Of a DNA stretch of 64,000 nt, positions 44,284 to 52,707 are shown in pieces. The notes beneath the pieces were generated by a model. It saw nothing but the letters and a program-made list of their open reading frames with translations, made no database searches and had not been told where the DNA came from. Each line of letters starts with the position of its first letter. Positions within the stretch are counted from its first letter, which is position 1. Source of the DNA: Acetobacter sp. UBA5411. Lineage in GTDB: Bacteria > Pseudomonadota > Alphaproteobacteria > Acetobacterales > Acetobacteraceae. The position numbers and the translations under genes were made by a program. The stretch spans positions 16,432 to 80,431 of the forward strand of contig NZ_DHNR01000001.1 of NCBI RefSeq assembly GCF_002409645.1. The letters are read 5' to 3'.

Positions 44284-44314
44284 AAAAACCGCAGAAATCC
44301 GTGCTGTGGTTTTT
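44284..44314. terminator. Terminator-like hairpin between divergent genes
   Basis: AAAAACCGCAG (44284-44294) pairs with CTGTGGTTTTT (44304-44314) over 11 bp with one G-U pair and a 9-nt loop. It has T tails in both directions. It lies between the divergent rplM and 44384 genes, where no gene end is known, so it may terminate an unannotated short transcript or attenuate one of the leaders. Confidence 0.5.
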
Positions 44315-44383
44315 CCTGATGCTCTTGGGACAACGCCCTGATATGTAAGAGGAACCAAGGCTGAACACAGGGTGCCGTCTTTC

Positions 44384-45916
44384 ATGAACCGAGAAACCAC
44401 ACGCCGCGCCATCTTCACCCTTTCCGCTCTTGCGGTCATTGGACTCGGCTCTGCGGGGTGGATCTGGGTTCACAGGGAGGCCAACCACGAACTGATCGAG
44501 GCGCTCGAGGACGCGAAGGCCCATCTGCCGTTGGGCGTGGATTTTACATGGGGTAAGGCGATCGCTCTGCCTACCAGTCACGGGGCGCGGTTGACCGACG
44601 TTGTGCTGAAAGATCCCAGCGGGACCATTTCCGCAGCCACGATCGAACTGATCGGGGCTGTTGTAGGCTCCCCGACCGAGGCGAAAAGCACGCCTGATCA
44701 CAGTTCCCTGCATTTTGATCACGTCATCGCCTATACGCTCCAGATTACGGGGGCAGGCGGCACCATGCAGGCCAAACGGTTGTCGCTGGATGGCCTCATG
44801 CTGCCACCACCAACAGAAGATCAGGTCAGCAGCCTGATGATGGATCATGGCGAGGCGACGCAGGCCGTCATGACCTCGGCTGATGGTCTGGAGAGCGCCA
44901 GGGCGGCGCACGTCATTCTTGATCAGTATGGCACGGGCCGGGTTTCCCGTCTCACTGTGAGCAAGTTCCAGCTTCATTATGGCGATCACCCCGTGAGAGA
45001 TGTCAGCATGGGCGAGTTGGTCTCGGATGGCTCTGATCTGGCGGGCCTGTTGCAGTCCTATCTGAAAGGCGATGGTCTGCTGTTTCACGATGGGAATCAG
45101 TCCATCACTGTGGAGGACTTCCTTCTCAAAGGGGAGGTCGATGGTCCGGGAAGTGCCGAAGACCGTCTCGCCGGTTTTGAAAAGGCCCATCTGCACATCG
45201 ATACGGATGGTCAGAAAAGCCGTGTGACAGAGAGTCTTACGCATTTCAAACTCTGGCCGACCGGTCCGCGCACCATGATCATCAAATCGCTCGGATATGA
45301 GAAGTTTGATGCCGCGATTGTGCTGAATGCAATTGTCGATCGGGAAGCGGATATCGCGCATGTCACGGAGTTTGACGTGAATGCGCGTGAGTTTGGTCAC
45401 CTGAACATAGCGGGCGACTTCACCCAACTGACTGCGCAGCAGGGCGCATTGCCTCAGCCCCAGATCGTGCATCTCGACTTTTCCTGGCGTGATGCGGGAC
45501 TTGTTCCTCGGCTGCTCAATAACGCAGCGGTCAATCAGGGGATGGACCCGGACGCTTACGTTACCTTGTTGCGGCGCACATGGGCTCCTGCCGGAAGCCC
45601 GCCAGACAGCATAGGCGCGCAGCTTGCCGGTTATATAGCCAATCCGGCAGCAGGCGCTCTGACCGCCATGCTTGCGCCGGAGAAGCCTGTGCCAGTTTTG
45701 GCTCTCGCGGCAATTCCCGAGGCAGTGACTCACAAACATCTCGCTGAGTCTCTTGGCCTGACCGTGCAGGCTCCGACACCCGCAACGGGTGACGACGCGC
45801 AAGCGCCTGATCCGAACATGACAACTGACGAACCCGTTGATCCTGAAGTTCTGGCGCCGGGTCCATCCGTGGCGCCCAAGGCAACCGCGCCGACCCCACC
45901 TGCGCGCAAGCGCTGA
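44384..45916 (+). CDS. Conserved unknown protein with N-terminal membrane anchor
   Basis: About 510 residues. One N-terminal membrane segment (AIFTLSALAVIGLGSAGWIW), then a long beta-rich, probably periplasmic body and a Pro/Ala-rich C-terminal tail (last 60 residues). I do not recognise a domain. The layout (anchor plus repeated amphipathic strands) recalls the DUF2125 protein in this window, but no clear sequence relation is seen. ATG 44384 is used; a GTG four codons upstream (44372) is possible. Confidence 0.62.
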   Translation: MNRETTRRAIFTLSALAVIGLGSAGWIWVHREANHELIEALEDAKAHLPLGVDFTWGKAIALPTSHGARLTDVVLKDPSGTISAATIELIGAVVGSPTEAKSTPDHSSLHFDHVIAYTLQITGAGGTMQAKRLSLDGLMLPPPTEDQVSSLMMDHGEATQAVMTSADGLESARAAHVILDQYGTGRVSRLTVSKFQLHYGDHPVRDVSMGELVSDGSDLAGLLQSYLKGDGLLFHDGNQSITVEDFLLKGEVDGPGSAEDRLAGFEKAHLHIDTDGQKSRVTESLTHFKLWPTGPRTMIIKSLGYEKFDAAIVLNAIVDREADIAHVTEFDVNAREFGHLNIAGDFTQLTAQQGALPQPQIVHLDFSWRDAGLVPRLLNNAAVNQGMDPDAYVTLLRRTWAPAGSPPDSIGAQLAGYIANPAAGALTAMLAPEKPVPVLALAAIPEAVTHKHLAESLGLTVQAPTPATGDDAQAPDPNMTTDEPVDPEVLAPGPSVAPKATAPTPPARKR

Positions 45917-46171
45917 TGCCTCTGTGCCAAGATTGCTGAGTGGCACTGGGGCGAATGTCAGGCTGGAAACCAGCCGACCGTCTGCCTTGGTGTGAACTTT
46001 TTTCTCCGGAATATGTTCATGTCGCAACAGTTCCCGAAGTGAATGACTGAATGAAAGGTAAGGGAAATCAGGAGTGATCTGTTTCCGAAGTCATGCGGTC
46101 AGGATAAGGCGCCTGAATATGTATTGAAGCGAAACTGACCACTATTTTTGTGTTTGAGAAACAGGTCACTG

Positions 46172-47365
46172 GTGAAAATGTTTTCTAGAATATCGTCATG
46201 GTGCAAGTCGGAAAGCACCGTTCCTTCTGTATCTCGAGATGAAGAGGATGGTGCGGCGTTATCGTCAATAGAACAGCAGCCTGTATCGCGGCCATCATTT
46301 CAATACTGGGCTCAAGGTGTTTTCGCGGTTTCTGTCGCAGGGCTGTCGCTTTTTACTTTGGGAAGGTTTCGGCTGGCGCTGGTGTGGGGAGGCATCCTCG
46401 CCATTGTCTGCTGGCCGATCATGCGGTGGCTCGGCCGTAAATGGTCTCCTCGGCATGCGCAAACAGTTCTGCCTCTTGTTGTTGTCTCCGCCATAGCTCT
46501 GGTGTTTGTCATCCCGGTGTCTTTTCTCATTGGCTCGGCCGCAGGAGAAGCGCAGGAAGGCGCAAAGTGGATCAAGGAAGCTGGAGAGACTGGTATTCCG
46601 GAACCGGTCTGGCTTTCAAAGCTGCCGTGGGGCAGGGCACAGATTGAGCATTGGTGGCAAAGCAATCTTTCCAATCCGGAGGGAATGCGTGCGCTGGTGC
46701 ATAAGCTCAACCCGGAGCAGGCTCTGGCCACAGTTGAGCATATTGGTCACGGCGTGGCCGATACTGTTGTGATCCTCTGTTTTGCCCTGCTTATCCTGTT
46801 CTTTTTACTGCGTGGCGGCAAACAGCTGATTGAGCATATCAATCTGTTCATTCTGCGTCTGCTCGGCGCCCGGGGGCAGATGGCCCAGAAGCAGCTTGTT
46901 GGCGCTGTGCGGGGAGCAATGGCAGGGCTGGTTCTTGTGGGGCTTGGTGAAGGTGTCATTATCGGCGTGTCCTACATTATTGCTGGAGCGCCCCAGCCGC
47001 TGCTTCTCGGGCTCTTTACGGCTCTTGCTTCAATGATTCCGATGGTAGGCGGATTTGCTGTCGCCATCAGTGCGTTGCTGATCGCTATCAAGGGATCGCT
47101 TGGAGCCGGAATTGCAGTTGGAGTATTCGGTTTTGTGATCCTGTTCCTTGCTGATCACTTTATCCGGCCTGTTCTGATTGGTGGATCAATTCGACTGCCG
47201 TTTGTCTGGGTTCTGCTGGGCATTCTGGGCGGGATCGAAACGTGGGGGCTGAGTGGTCTGTTTATTGGGCCGGTTCTGATGGCGCTTGCGCATCTGATCT
47301 GGCGTTTCGGCTCCATGCGGGCCAATGGCGCTGGCATGATGGTGGGTCGTCAGCCTGAGTCATGA
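46172..47365 (+). CDS. AI-2E/PerM-family membrane transporter
   Basis: A protein of about 397 residues with roughly eight membrane segments and the family pattern: paired helices near 60-100, a long soluble segment, then GVIIGVSYIIAGAPQPLLLGLFTALASMIPMVGG and FVLLGILGGIETWGLSGLFIGPVLMAL at the end. Members export autoinducer-2 or act as antiporters/permeases. The substrate is open. Start is uncertain: GTG 46172 has an AGG site 6 bases upstream, and ATG 46178 is the alternative. The first 45 residues are Ser-rich and variable. Confidence 0.78.
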   Translation: MKMFSRISSWCKSESTVPSVSRDEEDGAALSSIEQQPVSRPSFQYWAQGVFAVSVAGLSLFTLGRFRLALVWGGILAIVCWPIMRWLGRKWSPRHAQTVLPLVVVSAIALVFVIPVSFLIGSAAGEAQEGAKWIKEAGETGIPEPVWLSKLPWGRAQIEHWWQSNLSNPEGMRALVHKLNPEQALATVEHIGHGVADTVVILCFALLILFFLLRGGKQLIEHINLFILRLLGARGQMAQKQLVGAVRGAMAGLVLVGLGEGVIIGVSYIIAGAPQPLLLGLFTALASMIPMVGGFAVAISALLIAIKGSLGAGIAVGVFGFVILFLADHFIRPVLIGGSIRLPFVWVLLGILGGIETWGLSGLFIGPVLMALAHLIWRFGSMRANGAGMMVGRQPES

Positions 47366-47378
47366 GGCTTGAAGCCTG

Positions 47379-47424
47379 TGAGAGGTAGCTTTGCAAAATC
47401 ATTTTGTTGCAAAGCTACCTCTCA
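47379..47424. terminator. Perfect 18-bp hairpin between permease gene and panC
   Basis: 47379-47396 and 47407-47424 are exact reverse complements around a 10-nt loop. It sits between convergent genes and probably stops both transcripts, although neither side has a long U tract. Confidence 0.65.
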
Positions 47425-47455
47425 AAAATCTACTGAGATTTTGGTCAGGTTTTAT

Positions 47456-47487
47456 TGAGTGCCTGCTTTATCGAAATCAGGCACTCA
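47456..47487. terminator. Second hairpin upstream of the panC stop
   Basis: TGAGTGCCTG (47456-47465) pairs perfectly with CAGGCACTCA (47478-47487) around a 12-nt loop, 33 bp downstream of the panC stop in its direction of transcription. Likely panC terminator or 3'-end stabiliser. Confidence 0.55.
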
Positions 47488-47519
47488 CGCGCATTTCTTC
47501 CTTGGAATAACTTCTGAAA

Positions 47520-48359
47520 TTACTTTTTTCTGATGAGAATGTTGTCGAGTAGGCGTGTGTTGCCAACTTTGACCGCCAGTGAGATGAGGGCTTCGTCATC
47601 GACGCTATCAAGCTCAGTCAGAGAGTCGGGATCTGCGACGCTGATATAATCCACAGAAAAATCAGGGTCTTTCGACAGAATGTTGGCAATCAGTGTTTTG
47701 ATTGTTTCAGCATTGCGCTCACCGGATGCAATACGTTCTTGTGCTTTTCTCAGGCTGCCGTGTAGCAGGAGAGCACGTTCCTGTTCACTCTCTGTCAGAT
47801 AGGAATTTCGGCTTGAGAGCGCGAGACCTTTTTCGTTTCGGACAATGTCGCAGATAACGACATCGACGGGAATATTCAGATCCGTCACCAGCCTTCTGAT
47901 CACGGCACATTGCTGCGCATCTTTCTGACCGAAAAACGCTTTTGTCGGCTGGATAATATTGAAAAGCTTGGTGACAACAGTCGCGACACCAGAAAAATGA
48001 CCCGGTCGGACTGCGCCTTCCAGCGGCTTCGCTACATCTCCCACATCTATGCTTGTCGCAAAGCCCGGAGGATAGATTTCACCTGCATCAGGTGTAAAAA
48101 CGAAGGAGACACCAGCCTCTTTAAGAAGAGACAGATCTCGTTCAAGGGCTCGCGGATAACGGTTGAGGTCTTCATTGGGGGAAAACTGCGTTGGGTTCAC
48201 AAAGATGCTGACTGCCACAGCATCGCATTCTTCCCGCGCGCGACGGACGAGACTCAAATGACCCTCATGCAGAAAGCCCATTGTCGGAACAAAACCCAGT
48301 GTTCCATTCAGGCTGGCCCGGATCTTGCGGGCGTCGGCAATGGTGGAAACAATCTGCAT
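47520..48359 (-). CDS. panC: Pantothenate synthetase
   Basis: A 279-residue enzyme ligating pantoate and beta-alanine with ATP. GFVPTMGFLHEGHLSLVRRA (about 24-43), with the HEGH nucleotide-binding motif, FVNPTQFSPNEDLNRYPR and FFGQKDAQQCAVIRRLV are diagnostic. It follows panB by one base, so both pantothenate-branch enzymes are made from one transcript. Confidence 0.96.
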   Translation of the reverse strand: MQIVSTIADARKIRASLNGTLGFVPTMGFLHEGHLSLVRRAREECDAVAVSIFVNPTQFSPNEDLNRYPRALERDLSLLKEAGVSFVFTPDAGEIYPPGFATSIDVGDVAKPLEGAVRPGHFSGVATVVTKLFNIIQPTKAFFGQKDAQQCAVIRRLVTDLNIPVDVVICDIVRNEKGLALSSRNSYLTESEQERALLLHGSLRKAQERIASGERNAETIKTLIANILSKDPDFSVDYISVADPDSLTELDSVDDEALISLAVKVGNTRLLDNILIRKK

Positions 48360-48360
48360 G

Positions 48361-49206
48361 TCAGTGATCTTTATGGTCGAGAGAGGCGAGGGCGCTGGCC
48401 AGTTCGTCAGGGTTCATCGTGGAACTCTGTGCATCCGTTGGAAAAGAGCCTGAGCGCACATCGTCGGCATAGGCGCGAACGGCCTGTTCCATGGCAGCCC
48501 CGATATCGGCAAAACGCTTGGCATGCCGGGGCGGACGGCCTTCGAATAGACCAAGCAGGTCATGCCAGACCTGAACCTGCCCGTCGCATCCGGCTCCTGC
48601 TCCAATGCCGATGACAGGAATACGGACTCTTTCAGACACAGCGGCAGCCAATGGAGCAGGCACGACTTCCAGCACAAGCGCAAAAGCTCCGGCGGCTTCA
48701 AGGGCAAGTGCGTCCTCAATCAACTGACGCGCTTCTTCTGCACGACGAGCCTGCACGCGCAGACCAATCTGATGCTGTGATTGAGGCGTAAGCCCCAGAT
48801 GTCCCATGACCGGCACGCCGCAGTCAACCAGACGGCGGATCTGCGGAGTGATGCTCTTGCCACCTTCCAGCTTGACCGCCTGCGCACCGGACGACTGCAT
48901 CAGGCGACGGGCAGAAAAGACCGCGTCCTCAATGGTGGCGTAGCTCATGAAGGGTAAATCGGCGACGACAAGCGCCTTCTGGCTGACGCGCATGACGGCA
49001 GCGGCATGGCGTTCCATATCGTCAAGCGTGACGGGCAGGGTAGTGCTGTGTCCCAGCATGACCATGCCGAGTGAATCACCGACCAGCAGAACAGGAACAC
49101 CGGCGCGTTCGGCAATAAGGGCGGAGGAGCAGTCATAAGCCGTTATCATGGCGATGCGTTCGCCATTCTGCTTCATCTTCTGCACATCAGCGACTGTAAC
49201 CCGCAT
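48361..49206 (-). CDS. panB: 3-methyl-2-oxobutanoate hydroxymethyltransferase
   Basis: A 281-residue enzyme making ketopantoate from 2-oxoisovalerate, first step of pantothenate synthesis. MITAYDCSSALIAERAGVPVLLVGDSLGMVMLGH (about 19-52) with the metal-binding aspartates, AVKLEGG and VMGHLGLTPQS are diagnostic. First gene of panB-panC. Confidence 0.96.
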   Translation of the reverse strand: MRVTVADVQKMKQNGERIAMITAYDCSSALIAERAGVPVLLVGDSLGMVMLGHSTTLPVTLDDMERHAAAVMRVSQKALVVADLPFMSYATIEDAVFSARRLMQSSGAQAVKLEGGKSITPQIRRLVDCGVPVMGHLGLTPQSQHQIGLRVQARRAEEARQLIEDALALEAAGAFALVLEVVPAPLAAAVSERVRIPVIGIGAGAGCDGQVQVWHDLLGLFEGRPPRHAKRFADIGAAMEQAVRAYADDVRSGSFPTDAQSSTMNPDELASALASLDHKDH

Positions 49207-49603
49207 ATCCGTCTCCGTTGTTCGGCACGTTGGGGCGCTGTTGTGCCTTACTCCGGCAGGAAGACCAAGGGGCGGGTTCTTTAAAGTCTGGCTAGACAGC
49301 CTGTAAGCTGTGTTTTCGCCGTTTTGGTGTGAGATTGTTGAAGTTGACGTGCTGCGGCGCGTTAATGGGCTTGATCAGTTTTTAAGAACACACATAACGC
49401 AACGCTATACTGAATTGAGACAAGATGTGCTGCGATAGCACGAAATTGCGTTGCGCGAAGTGTGTGGAGACACAGCAATTCATTTCTCACCGCGCATTCA
49501 CTTGACGTTCATCTCCTTAAGGGACAACTTCAGATCAAGGTTGAAACACTTAAGCGAAACGTAGCATGAGTGTATCAGCGCAGCGCAAACCAAGGAGGGG
49601 AAT
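49207..49603. other. Non-coding segment upstream of the accessory genes, with nested inverted repeats
   Basis: 397 bp with no credible gene. CGCAACGC at 49398-49405 is matched by GCGTTGCG at 49448-49455, and inside lies a small hairpin GTGCT-GCGAT-AGCAC at 49427-49441. This nested symmetrical structure could be a recombination, replication or protein-binding site, or part of an RNA. The panB promoter must be in the left part, and a promoter for the accessory genes in the right part, but neither is clear. Confidence 0.45.
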
Positions 49604-49810
49604 ATGCGCAGACATTTTTTTGCACGATCATTTCTCCGGGCCTTTGGTGAATTGTTTGATTTTGCCGGACCAGTTAAATCTTATCCAATTGCAAGTGCCG
49701 ATGAAATCACGCGCGATGCATGGAATGCAACTGGTCGTGCAATGCGTGGAGCAATGAACCAAGTCGATGAGCAACTCGGATATACCCATCGCACCTCGGC
49801 CAATCACTGA
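49604..49810 (+). CDS. Small accessory protein of unknown function
   Basis: A 68-residue protein with no recognised family. The first 20 residues are basic and aromatic; the rest is acidic and helical in character (ADEITRDAWNATGRAMRGAM). A strong AAGGAGGGG site stands directly before the ATG, good evidence that it is translated. It overlaps the DUF2335 gene by 44 bp in another frame. Confidence 0.55.
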   Translation: MRRHFFARSFLRAFGELFDFAGPVKSYPIASADEITRDAWNATGRAMRGAMNQVDEQLGYTHRTSANH

Positions 49811-50216
49811 CCCGCAACATATTCCACTAACGCCCGAATACGAGCCTATGAGCGTTCCCGGCGCTGGTGTGGTTTCTGTCGGGATGCGTCAGATAACTAC
49901 AGGCCCAATTCCAGCAGGCTCAGAAATGCAGATCTATAAGGAGGTCCAAGATGACCTACCTGATCGCATCATGCGCATGGCAGAGGCAAGTTCCGAGACA
50001 GAGCGGCGCTTGAGAGAGCGGAACCAGATTTTTCAACTGATCGATTCTCTTGCACGTCGTTTAATCGCCCTCATAGCGTTTATGTTCGCCATTGGTGTGT
50101 CATTTTTCCTCATAAAATGGGGGCACGACTGGGCTGGGACCACTTTAGCCACAGCTACCGTTATCGGTGTAGTTGTTGCTTTGGTTAAAAAAGATGGTGA
50201 CGGGAAGACTGAATAA
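49767..50216 (+). CDS. DUF2335-family membrane protein
   Basis: A 149-residue protein with the DUF2335 pattern: TTGPIPAGSEMQIYKEVQDDLPDRIMRMAEASSETERRLRER (about 45-85) followed by two membrane helices near 98-115 and 122-140. Function of the family is unknown; it occurs sporadically in bacterial genomes and phage-like contexts. The start is uncertain: 49767 overlaps the preceding gene, and ATG 49848 is an alternative. It ends inside an intrinsic terminator. Confidence 0.7.
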   Translation: MSNSDIPIAPRPITDPQHIPLTPEYEPMSVPGAGVVSVGMRQITTGPIPAGSEMQIYKEVQDDLPDRIMRMAEASSETERRLRERNQIFQLIDSLARRLIALIAFMFAIGVSFFLIKWGHDWAGTTLATATVIGVVVALVKKDGDGKTE

Positions 50217-50237
50217 GACCTTCCCGTCACTCTTTTT
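50197..50237 (+). terminator. Intrinsic terminator overlapping the DUF2335 stop
   Basis: GTGACGGGAAG (50197-50207) pairs perfectly with CTTCCCGTCAC (50220-50230) and is followed by TCTTTTT. The stop codon lies in the loop, so the last six or so codons form the 5' arm. Confidence 0.85.
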
Positions 50238-50262
50238 CACACCCCCGCTAGTTCCTTCCGCT

Positions 50263-50436
50263 TTACGCGGGGGAGCGCCTTTTACTCGGCCAATCCTCCC
50301 ATATTTGCATAAACGCGAGAGTCGCCCTCTTGAGGATTTCGCGCCCATGCTTCTCTGTCGGATGCAGATCGGATTGGCGGTCGATCAGAACAAGTTGCGC
50401 CTTCATGAGGGCCTGAGAAATAGCCGTTTCGTCCAT
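50263..50436 (-). CDS. Small hypothetical protein on the minus strand
   Basis: A 57-residue frame from ATG 50436 to TAA 50263 with a natural-looking protein sequence (MDETAISQALMKAQLVLIDR, then HPTEKHGREILKRATLAFMQ). It looks helical and soluble. No strong ribosome-binding site is present. The frame is open for 20 further codons upstream without another start codon, so it may be a remnant of a longer gene. It is convergent with the DUF2335 gene, and a CCCCCGC / GCGGGGG hairpin overlaps its end. Confidence 0.4.
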   Translation of the reverse strand: MDETAISQALMKAQLVLIDRQSDLHPTEKHGREILKRATLAFMQIWEDWPSKRRSPA

Positions 50437-50623
50437 CTTGGTAGCGGAGACGATCCCGCAACCAAAGTGCTCATGACGCTGGTTCCCGCGCCGATGTGGT
50501 GAGGGGTGTTTGCGTTAGAGAGCAGAGCCGGAATCTATAGCCGAACAGTATCTGGCATCATGTGCGTAAGAGTCGCTGTATGCGTCATGTGCGCCACGAA
50601 AGGCTGGCTATTTTCAGGAAAAA

Positions 50624-50698
50624 TGGTGCCGGCGGAGAGATTCGAACTCCCGGCCTTCGGTTTACAAAACCGCTGCACTACCACTGTGCTACGCCGGC
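50624..50698 (-). tRNA. tRNA-Thr (anticodon TGT)
   Basis: A complete 75-nt tRNA on the minus strand including encoded CCA. Acceptor arms GCCGGC(G) / (C)GCCGGC pair, the T arm carries GTTCGAATC, and the anticodon loop TTTGTAA reads ACA (threonine). The D arm GCAC...GTGC is intact. The accessory patch lies next to its 3' end. Confidence 0.95.
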
Positions 50699-50710
50699 AA
50701 CGTGGCGGGG

Positions 50711-50738
50711 TATATAGCGTCTCTACTCACAGCGTCAA
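50711..50738 (-). promoter_or_regulatory. Promoter of tRNA-Thr
   Basis: On the minus strand TTGACG (50738-50733), a 16-bp spacer and TATATA (50716-50711) precede the tRNA by 12 bp. The -35 box overlaps the anmK stop codon. Confidence 0.7.
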
Positions 50739-51862
50739 GAGTCTTCGTTGGAGAGAGAAAGCCACCGAGGGAGAGTGGTCAGAGCGGCGCAGGTAAGGCG
50801 TCCACCGGGCAGAAAATCAGGGGCTCCGGTGATGCCGGGAGCGGAGAGGGGAAGCTGGCGTAAAACCCGCACGGCGAGAAAGCCGAAACACTCGGCTTCA
50901 AGAGCGTCGCCATTCCAGCCAAGACTGTCTCCCGATCTGACTGGGGCGTTCAGAGCCTTTTGCAGCCCTACCATCAAAACGGGATTATGACGTCCACCGC
51001 CGCAGACGTACCAGACGGCGGGCTTTTCCGGAAAGCGTGTCCGCGCCACGGCGGCAACGGTGAAAGCGGCGAGTGTGGCGGCTCCATCAGCGGGAGTGCA
51101 CCCTGAAACCGCATCCAGAGCCGTGATGAAACTCTGGCGATCAAGGGATTTCGGGGCGGGACGACTGAAATAGGGATCAGCCAGAAGCATATCGAGAATG
51201 GCCTGATCGACCTGTCCCTTCCGGGCCAGCGCGCCGTCCATGTCGCAGGCGACGCCAGTGTGTCGGAATGCCCAGTCATCCATCAGCGCATTGCCCGGCC
51301 CGGTGTCACAGGCAATGATCTCGCCATTCCGTCCAAGGAAGGTGACATTGGCCACGCCGCCGATGTTGAGTATCGCGACGGGGCGTTGAGCGTCCTGCAA
51401 CAGCGCCGCATGATACCAGGGGGCGAGCGGCGCGCCTTCACCACCGGCTGCAACGTCAGCACTTCGGAAATCATGCACGACTGGAATCTGCGTCTCGCGC
51501 GACAGCAGCGCCGCGTCGCCGATCTGCCAGGTCCGGTGCAGCGCCGGGGCGTGATAGATCGTCTGTCCGTGAAAGCCGATCAGATCGACGGGGCCTGTTT
51601 GGGGCCGCAAGGCCTGAACGGCTTCGATATGGCGCTCTGTCAGGCGTCTTTCGACGTCCAGCACTTCGGGCGCGTCGGGAGAAAGATGTGCCGCACGATC
51701 CAGAAGCGCTCGGGCAGACTGCCGAAGGTCGGCGTCATAGGGCAGGGACAGAGAGGGGCCGCTCTCGAAAACCGTGACGCCATCCGTGCGGATGACAGCG
51801 GCGTCCACCCCGTCCAGCGAGGTGCCGCTCATCAGGCCAATCACGTTGAGCGGGCGACTCAT
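50735..51862 (-). CDS. anmK: Anhydro-N-acetylmuramic acid kinase
   Basis: A 375-residue sugar kinase converting 1,6-anhydro-MurNAc to MurNAc-6-phosphate in cell-wall recycling. IGLMSGTSLDGVDAAVIRTDG at the start, VDLIGFHGQTIYH, LNIGGVANVTFL and CDTGPGNALMDDW are diagnostic. Length is typical. It stands upstream of tRNA-Thr on the same strand; no other recycling gene is adjacent. Confidence 0.95.
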   Translation of the reverse strand: MSRPLNVIGLMSGTSLDGVDAAVIRTDGVTVFESGPSLSLPYDADLRQSARALLDRAAHLSPDAPEVLDVERRLTERHIEAVQALRPQTGPVDLIGFHGQTIYHAPALHRTWQIGDAALLSRETQIPVVHDFRSADVAAGGEGAPLAPWYHAALLQDAQRPVAILNIGGVANVTFLGRNGEIIACDTGPGNALMDDWAFRHTGVACDMDGALARKGQVDQAILDMLLADPYFSRPAPKSLDRQSFITALDAVSGCTPADGAATLAAFTVAAVARTRFPEKPAVWYVCGGGRHNPVLMVGLQKALNAPVRSGDSLGWNGDALEAECFGFLAVRVLRQLPLSAPGITGAPDFLPGGRLTCAALTTLPRWLSLSNEDS

Positions 51863-51894
51863 GACGACAAACTCCTGCTGAAAATGGACAGGCT

Positions 51895-52707
51895 CTAGCG
51901 GCGGAGTTCCATGGAGATCGGCCCCTCACGGCGACCATGCGTGAACTGATCTACCATGGCGTTACCTGAATGCATGAGCGAGGTGGCCGGTCCCTGCCAC
52001 ACCAGCTTGCCCTGATACAGCATGGCGGCCTCGTCTCCGATCCGCTGTGCGGAAGCCATGTCGTGCGTGATGGCGATGGCAGTCGATCCCATCCTTTTCA
52101 CGCAATCGACAATCAGCCCGTCAATGACCGCGCCCATGATGGGATCAAGGCCAGTCGTCGGTTCGTCAAAGAACAGAATCTCGGGCCGATCGGCGATGGC
52201 GCGTGCCAGTCCAACGCGCTTCTGCATGCCACCGGATAATTCGGAAGGAGAGAGATCGCCAACCGATGGGTCGAGGCCGACCTGTTCCAGAACAGCATTT
52301 GCCCGCGCACGCGCTTCCGTCCGCGAGAGGCGCGGATGCTTTTCGGAATGTCTTGTCGGTTCTGGAGCCAGCAGGCCGAAAGCGACGTTTTCCCAGACGG
52401 ACAGACTGTCGAACAGCGCGGCGTTCTGGAACAGCATGCCGATTTCGCCGATCCGTTCTTCCCGCTCACGACGGGGCGCACGCAGCACGTCCACACCGTC
52501 AATCTCGATCAGCCCTTCGTCCGGCTGGATAAGGCCGAGAATGCAGCGAAGCAGAACGGACTTCCCCGATCCAGATCCGCCGATAATCACGAAAGAGGTT
52601 CCTGTTGGCACGTCGAGATCAACGCCATCGAGCACGACTTTCGAGCCAAAAGCCTTGCGAAGTCCACGGATACGGATTTTCGGTGCGGAGGATGGGTTGT
52701 CTGTCAT
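51895..52707 (-). CDS. mlaF: Phospholipid transport ATP-binding protein MlaF-type
   Basis: A 270-residue ABC ATPase with Walker A GGSGSGKS (about 38-45), signature PSELSGGMQKRVGLARA (about 150-166) and Walker B EILFFDEPTTGLDP. The wording of the signature region fits MlaF/Ttg2A proteins that drive phospholipid traffic between the membranes. The start overlaps the mlaE stop. No mlaD or mlaC follows within the window, so the substrate-binding parts must be elsewhere. Confidence 0.86.
   Translation of the reverse strand: MTDNPSSAPKIRIRGLRKAFGSKVVLDGVDLDVPTGTSFVIIGGSGSGKSVLLRCILGLIQPDEGLIEIDGVDVLRAPRREREERIGEIGMLFQNAALFDSLSVWENVAFGLLAPEPTRHSEKHPRLSRTEARARANAVLEQVGLDPSVGDLSPSELSGGMQKRVGLARAIADRPEILFFDEPTTGLDPIMGAVIDGLIVDCVKRMGSTAIAITHDMASAQRIGDEAAMLYQGKLVWQGPATSLMHSGNAMVDQFTHGRREGPISMELRR

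Noticed and set aside
44228..46027. 599-codon minus-strand frame opposite the 44384 gene
   Set aside because: Composition is rich in Arg, Gln and His with no domain or signal, typical of an antisense shadow; the plus-strand protein has a membrane anchor and protein-like sequence.
50173..50502. 109-codon plus-strand frame in the accessory patch
   Set aside because: It runs through the intrinsic terminator and opposite a more protein-like minus-strand frame.
49207..50623. Complete integrative element at tRNA-Thr
   Set aside because: No integrase and no second copy of the tRNA 3' end were found.
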